Shown here one piece after another: positions 60,635 to 64,000 of a stretch of 64,000 nt of DNA. The notes under the pieces were generated by a model, which was given only the letters and a program-made list of their open reading frames with translations, was not told where the DNA came from and searched no databases. Position numbers and translations under genes: made by a program. Source of the stretch: Clytia hemisphaerica (lineage: Eukaryota; Cnidaria; Hydrozoa; Leptothecata; Clytiidae); assembly GCA_902728285.1 (NCBI GenBank), contig CACVBU010000508.1, positions 141,926 through 205,925 of the forward strand. The letters run 5' to 3'. Position 1 is the stretch's first letter. Every line of letters begins with the position of its first letter.

Positions 60635-62010
60635 TGAAAAGTTAGTTGTAAGAATTTTTTTATAGTTCATAACTTGTCCCGACCTCTATTTATCGGTTCA
60701 AGAGCTCAAGATAGTGGCTCTTAAGTTGAAATGGAAATGGATTTTTTTTTGTTGGTGAAATGCTTTATTTGTGATATTTTTTATATAGAAATATTTTATT
60801 ATACTACTACTGCTTTGGAATATTTGTATAAGGACATGTCTTTTAGGTATATAGGTATAGGTATAGTTATTGATCTTAGCTTTTCCTTTTATTGTTGCTA
60901 TCTTCAAGTCCCGACTAAGTGAAAAGTGATTTTTTTTAACCTGGAAGGCCCTGTAAGGGTATGAAAAAAAAATTTCTTTGCCCCTTGATAAATCAAAAGT
61001 TGATCAAATTAGTCCCAATAAGAGTTGTGAAAATAATTACACGTTACTTTTTTCCTCCTTGTTAGTCCAGATAATGGTCCGAGGGTAGAAGTTTGGGCGC
61101 CAGGTCAGGTCAGGCTGACCCGTCAGGTCTCAACCCTAGTCATCCGGACTTCAAAACCACCAACGAGGCCCCCATGCGGTAACTCTGATCACGATATCAC
61201 GCAATTTTTAGTTTTCAATCACGATCACGCAAATCGGCCAAAAAAATAGACAATCACGCATCACTTTTAAAAAGTCTAAATCAAGTATCACGGCTTAAAA
61301 ATCTTTCAAATCACGATCACGTTTTGACCTCTCATCACGCAATTACGAAGAAAAAATTTTCCAAATCACGTCATCATGCTGTAAAAAAGTCCCTATCACG
61401 TCATCACGAAAACCGTTTGGGGGCCTCATCACCATAAAAGGTATCCCAATCCCAAAGTTATTCGAAGAAACATTTCTGCAATTATATAGTCTACAAAAAG
61501 TGAGGGGTCATGGCTCCCCTCCCCTGACCCTGACCCATGACTTCACACCCATCAACATTAAAGGTATCACAAAGTTATTCGAAGAAAACATTTCTAGAAT
61601 ATTCTATAGAATTTGTTTTTCAGTTGTTTTTTTACAACGTTAAAATTTTCTTAATGCACTTTTATGAATTTTATATGTACATATCTAGGTAATCTCCTTT
61701 TTTTTTCTTTCTAATTTCACTTTTTTGATGTGTGTATGTAAATTTTGTATCATGTTATAAATTTCGGACTGTTTCTTTTCTTTTCACTAAAATATCAATA
61801 TGACGGGTTAATTAGGTCAATTTTAAATATAGGACACACAGTCTTTACAAATAGCTTTCAGTTGGTAAAATCTAAATTTGCTTACTCCAAAACCTCAAAG
61901 TCACAACCCAAGTTTGTCCCAAAGGGGTTGTATCTCTTTGTGTTATATCTGATATTCCAACGGCGGATTTCATGATTTAGGGCTACCGGGCTACCCACCC
62001 TAAAGCTCTA
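60635..62010 (+). other. Probable NF1 3' UTR (start) and flank
   Basis: No gene recognised. AU-rich after the stop codon. 61050-61150 resembles 46187-46280. A direct repeat (CAAAGTTATTCGAAGAAA) lies near 61457 and 61569. The first AATAAA after the stop is at 62011; an ATTAAA occurs near 61556. The true transcript end is unknown. Confidence 0.4.
61166..61425. mobile_element. Word-repeat element of ATCACG with GAGGCCCCCA ends
   Basis: GAGGCCCCCATGCGG on the left and CCGTTTGGGGGCCTC on the right are inverted. The interior carries at least ten ATCACG/ATCACGTCATCACG words separated by AT-rich spacers. Confidence 0.65.
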
Positions 62011-62016
62011 AATAAA
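62011..62016 (+). terminator. Candidate polyadenylation signal AATAAA
   Basis: First AATAAA downstream of the NF1 stop. Further copies lie at 62224-62229 and 62451-62456. Choice among them cannot be made from sequence. Confidence 0.3.
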
Positions 62017-62591
62017 TTTCCGACCTTCTGAGCTTTGGCATGTGGCAAGAAAATTTCCACATCCAATATATAGCGAGTAACTTCGATAAATGTACTTTCT
62101 TTTCCTACTAAATTTTCTGGTTCTTAAAAAGATGGACTAAGAGCATATTCTTCTAAAATTTTTATTACAATTTTTTTTTTGTTGACGAAAGTATGTAGAG
62201 ATTTTATTTATGAACGGCGAGGTAATAAAATATAATTTCCTCTGTTTTTATTATCTTCCTTGTTATTGTATTTGCTTGCGACTTTTTTGTTTTTTGTTTT
62301 ATTTTACAAAAAAAATATTTTTTACTTATTTCAGTAAAATATTAACTTTTTATTTTAAGAATATTGCTTTTAAATTTGAAAATGTTTGAATTATAATTTT
62401 TTACAATTTTTTTTCTTTTTCATTTATGATTGTTAGAAAAAATTATTTTCAATAAAATGGAAGAATCTACAGATAATTACTTATCAATGATAAATATAAT
62501 TTTGTTGTAATAATTTCTCTAAATATCATTTAAAAAATCTCACTACAATTTTTTAGTGATGACATTGTCTAAGTAAAATTTTTAGTCTACT

Positions 62592-62985
62592 AAATACGAC
62601 AATTTGTCGCATCAAAATAAAAAAGCTTTAAGTTCATTTTTGTTGTTTTGAGAAAATCGACTTCAAATTATTTTTACTTAAATCCTGAAAAACCATTAAC
62701 AGTTGAAATATTTTTGTGTTAAAAAAGCCTTAGGTCCATAATTGTTTCCACGCTGGTTTTAAGGCTTTTTTGCCCTAAACTGGTGTGACTTTTACCCGTA
62801 AAATAAAGTGAAAAATAAAGTTCTTATTTTTCTAAAAGCTTAAAATTAGGCCACTTTCTGTTGGTTTTTGATGAATTTAAGCCAAAAAGATGGTAAAAAA
62901 TGGTGTAAAGCATATTGGTACACATAACTCAATTTTCCAAAAAATGGACTCAAAGCTTTTATATTTTGATGCGACGAATTATTGG
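62592..62985. mobile_element. TIR element (ATTTGTCGCATCAAAAT)
   Basis: CAATTTGTCGCATCAAAATA plus AAAAGCTTT near 62600-62628 pairs with AAAGCTTTTATATTTTGATG plus CGACGAATT near 62952-62980. Non-coding, downstream of NF1. Confidence 0.6.
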
Positions 62986-63174
62986 CATTATTTTACATTT
63001 TGTTAAAAGTCAAAAGGTTTCACGTGCCAATAATTTTTTTTCAGTCAATTCTATTTAAAATAGTACAAGGGTGGTGTTGAATAACCCATGCCAACCCCGG
63101 TGAAAACATTGAAGTTACCAGTTAGAAATCACATCTACCGAATATGGTGTAACATTGAAGTGCTATCACCAAAC

Positions 63175-64000
63175 ACCTGTAAATAGCACTGTACTGCAAA
63201 TCCTATTGAAAGAAATTCTTTTTTCTTACCAGACGTACCAGATAGCATTACACGTTTTTTCTAATGTCCGTCTAACGTTGTATGGACGTACATAGGGACT
63301 ATGAGGAGCAAAACACGCTACTGCTAATCCTATTGAAAGGAAACTTTTTTCCTTACCAGATGGGGACAAAGACGTTTTTTCAATGTCCATTTAACATTGT
63401 ATGGAAGGTTAGGACGCTAGATGAGCCTCTTTTTGACGTTGTGTTGTGTATATGGGACTATGTAACAAATATGATTATCAAAGGTACCTTAAACTTCTTT
63501 CTTTCAAATAATTTGACGTATTTCAGACAATTTTTGAATATTTTAGAAGAGCTATAGAGTCTGACCAAAGTGAGTCTGCGTTCCTTAGAGTTAAAGAGAC
63601 ATTCGATTTGTGGAGACTCGACGATCAACGATGGAATAGAACTACCTTTTAAATTTATAGAACAGCTGTGGTATTTAATTGTTAGCGCAATGTTAGTTAA
63701 AATTTGATTAGAACAAGTTTCTTGGTCCCCATGTTCAGTCAGAGTAAGGAGAAGAATAATGCACCCCATTGGCCCCATGTCATGTTTGATATACTCTTAG
63801 GTTCCAAATAAAGGGGAGGTTGGAAAATTTTCAAGATTTTAATAAACGGGGGGGTGGACCTAATTGCCGGGGGGTTTGAAATTGTACTTCTGAAAACTCA
63901 AAAATAAGGTAATTATAGGCTAAAATCAGGCTATATTAGAGCAAAATAAGGAGCCTGCTCTTTGACAGCTGAAAATATTATTAAAAATTAATAGACGGGG
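63175..64000. other. Downstream flank: tandem duplication, MITE fragment and G-run repeat
   Basis: ATCCTATTGAAAG with CTTACCAGA recurs about 127 bp apart (about 63201 and 63328). 63580-63620 (TTAGAGTTAAAGAGACATTC) is a fragment of the TTTAACTCGAAC MITE family. 63800-64000 has three or four AATAAACGGGGG words running off the right edge. Confidence 0.45.

Noticed and set aside
60698-61975. Short open frames downstream of the NF1 stop
   Set aside because: Hydrophobic or low-complexity translations of AT-rich 3' UTR and flank, without homology or splice structure.

Overview
This window is eukaryotic, intron-rich, AT-rich DNA from an animal. It holds almost all of one protein-coding gene on the + strand: an orthologue of neurofibromin (NF1), the giant Ras GTPase-activating protein. 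I traced 68 coding exons from 277 to the stop codon ending at 60634. They splice with canonical GT/AG borders and compatible phases into one open frame of 7,932 nt (2,643 residues plus stop). Only the first coding exon (about 20 residues in other animals), the promoter and the 5' UTR lie off the left edge. The protein is clearly diverged from vertebrate NF1, but many exon sizes and intron positions match the human gene as I recall it. With the repeat content, this suggests an early-branching or slowly rearranging invertebrate such as a sponge or cnidarian. I cannot fix the phylum from sequence alone.

Layout: 277-13065, N-terminal helical-repeat region (exons 1-18 of this window). 13066-21637, an 8.6 kb intron dominated by two satellite arrays. 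21638-30941, central region, split by a 2.4 kb intron that carries a 32-bp minisatellite. 31288-36868, RasGAP domain with arginine finger and FLR motif, followed by an acidic linker. 38133-41920, Sec14-like lipid-binding domain. 42545-44558, PH-like module. 44995-57496, C-terminal helical-repeat region. 57830-60634, short basic linker and tail. 60635-64000, 3' UTR and flank with no further gene recognised.

The introns are packed with small non-autonomous mobile elements: terminal-inverted-repeat (TIR) elements with TTA/TAA, TA, ATT/AAT or 5-bp target duplications, long foldback elements, at least three tRNA-headed SINE families, and a possible LINE 3' tail. Several TIR elements have interiors built from one short degenerate word repeated many times, and at least two of the large tandem arrays appear to have grown inside transposons. 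I found no nested gene, transposase, functional tRNA, rRNA or CRISPR array. The most unusual signals are the word-repeat elements, a 14-fold two-orientation GTCAACCTCA motif field in one intron, and a transposon sitting inside a 5' splice site.
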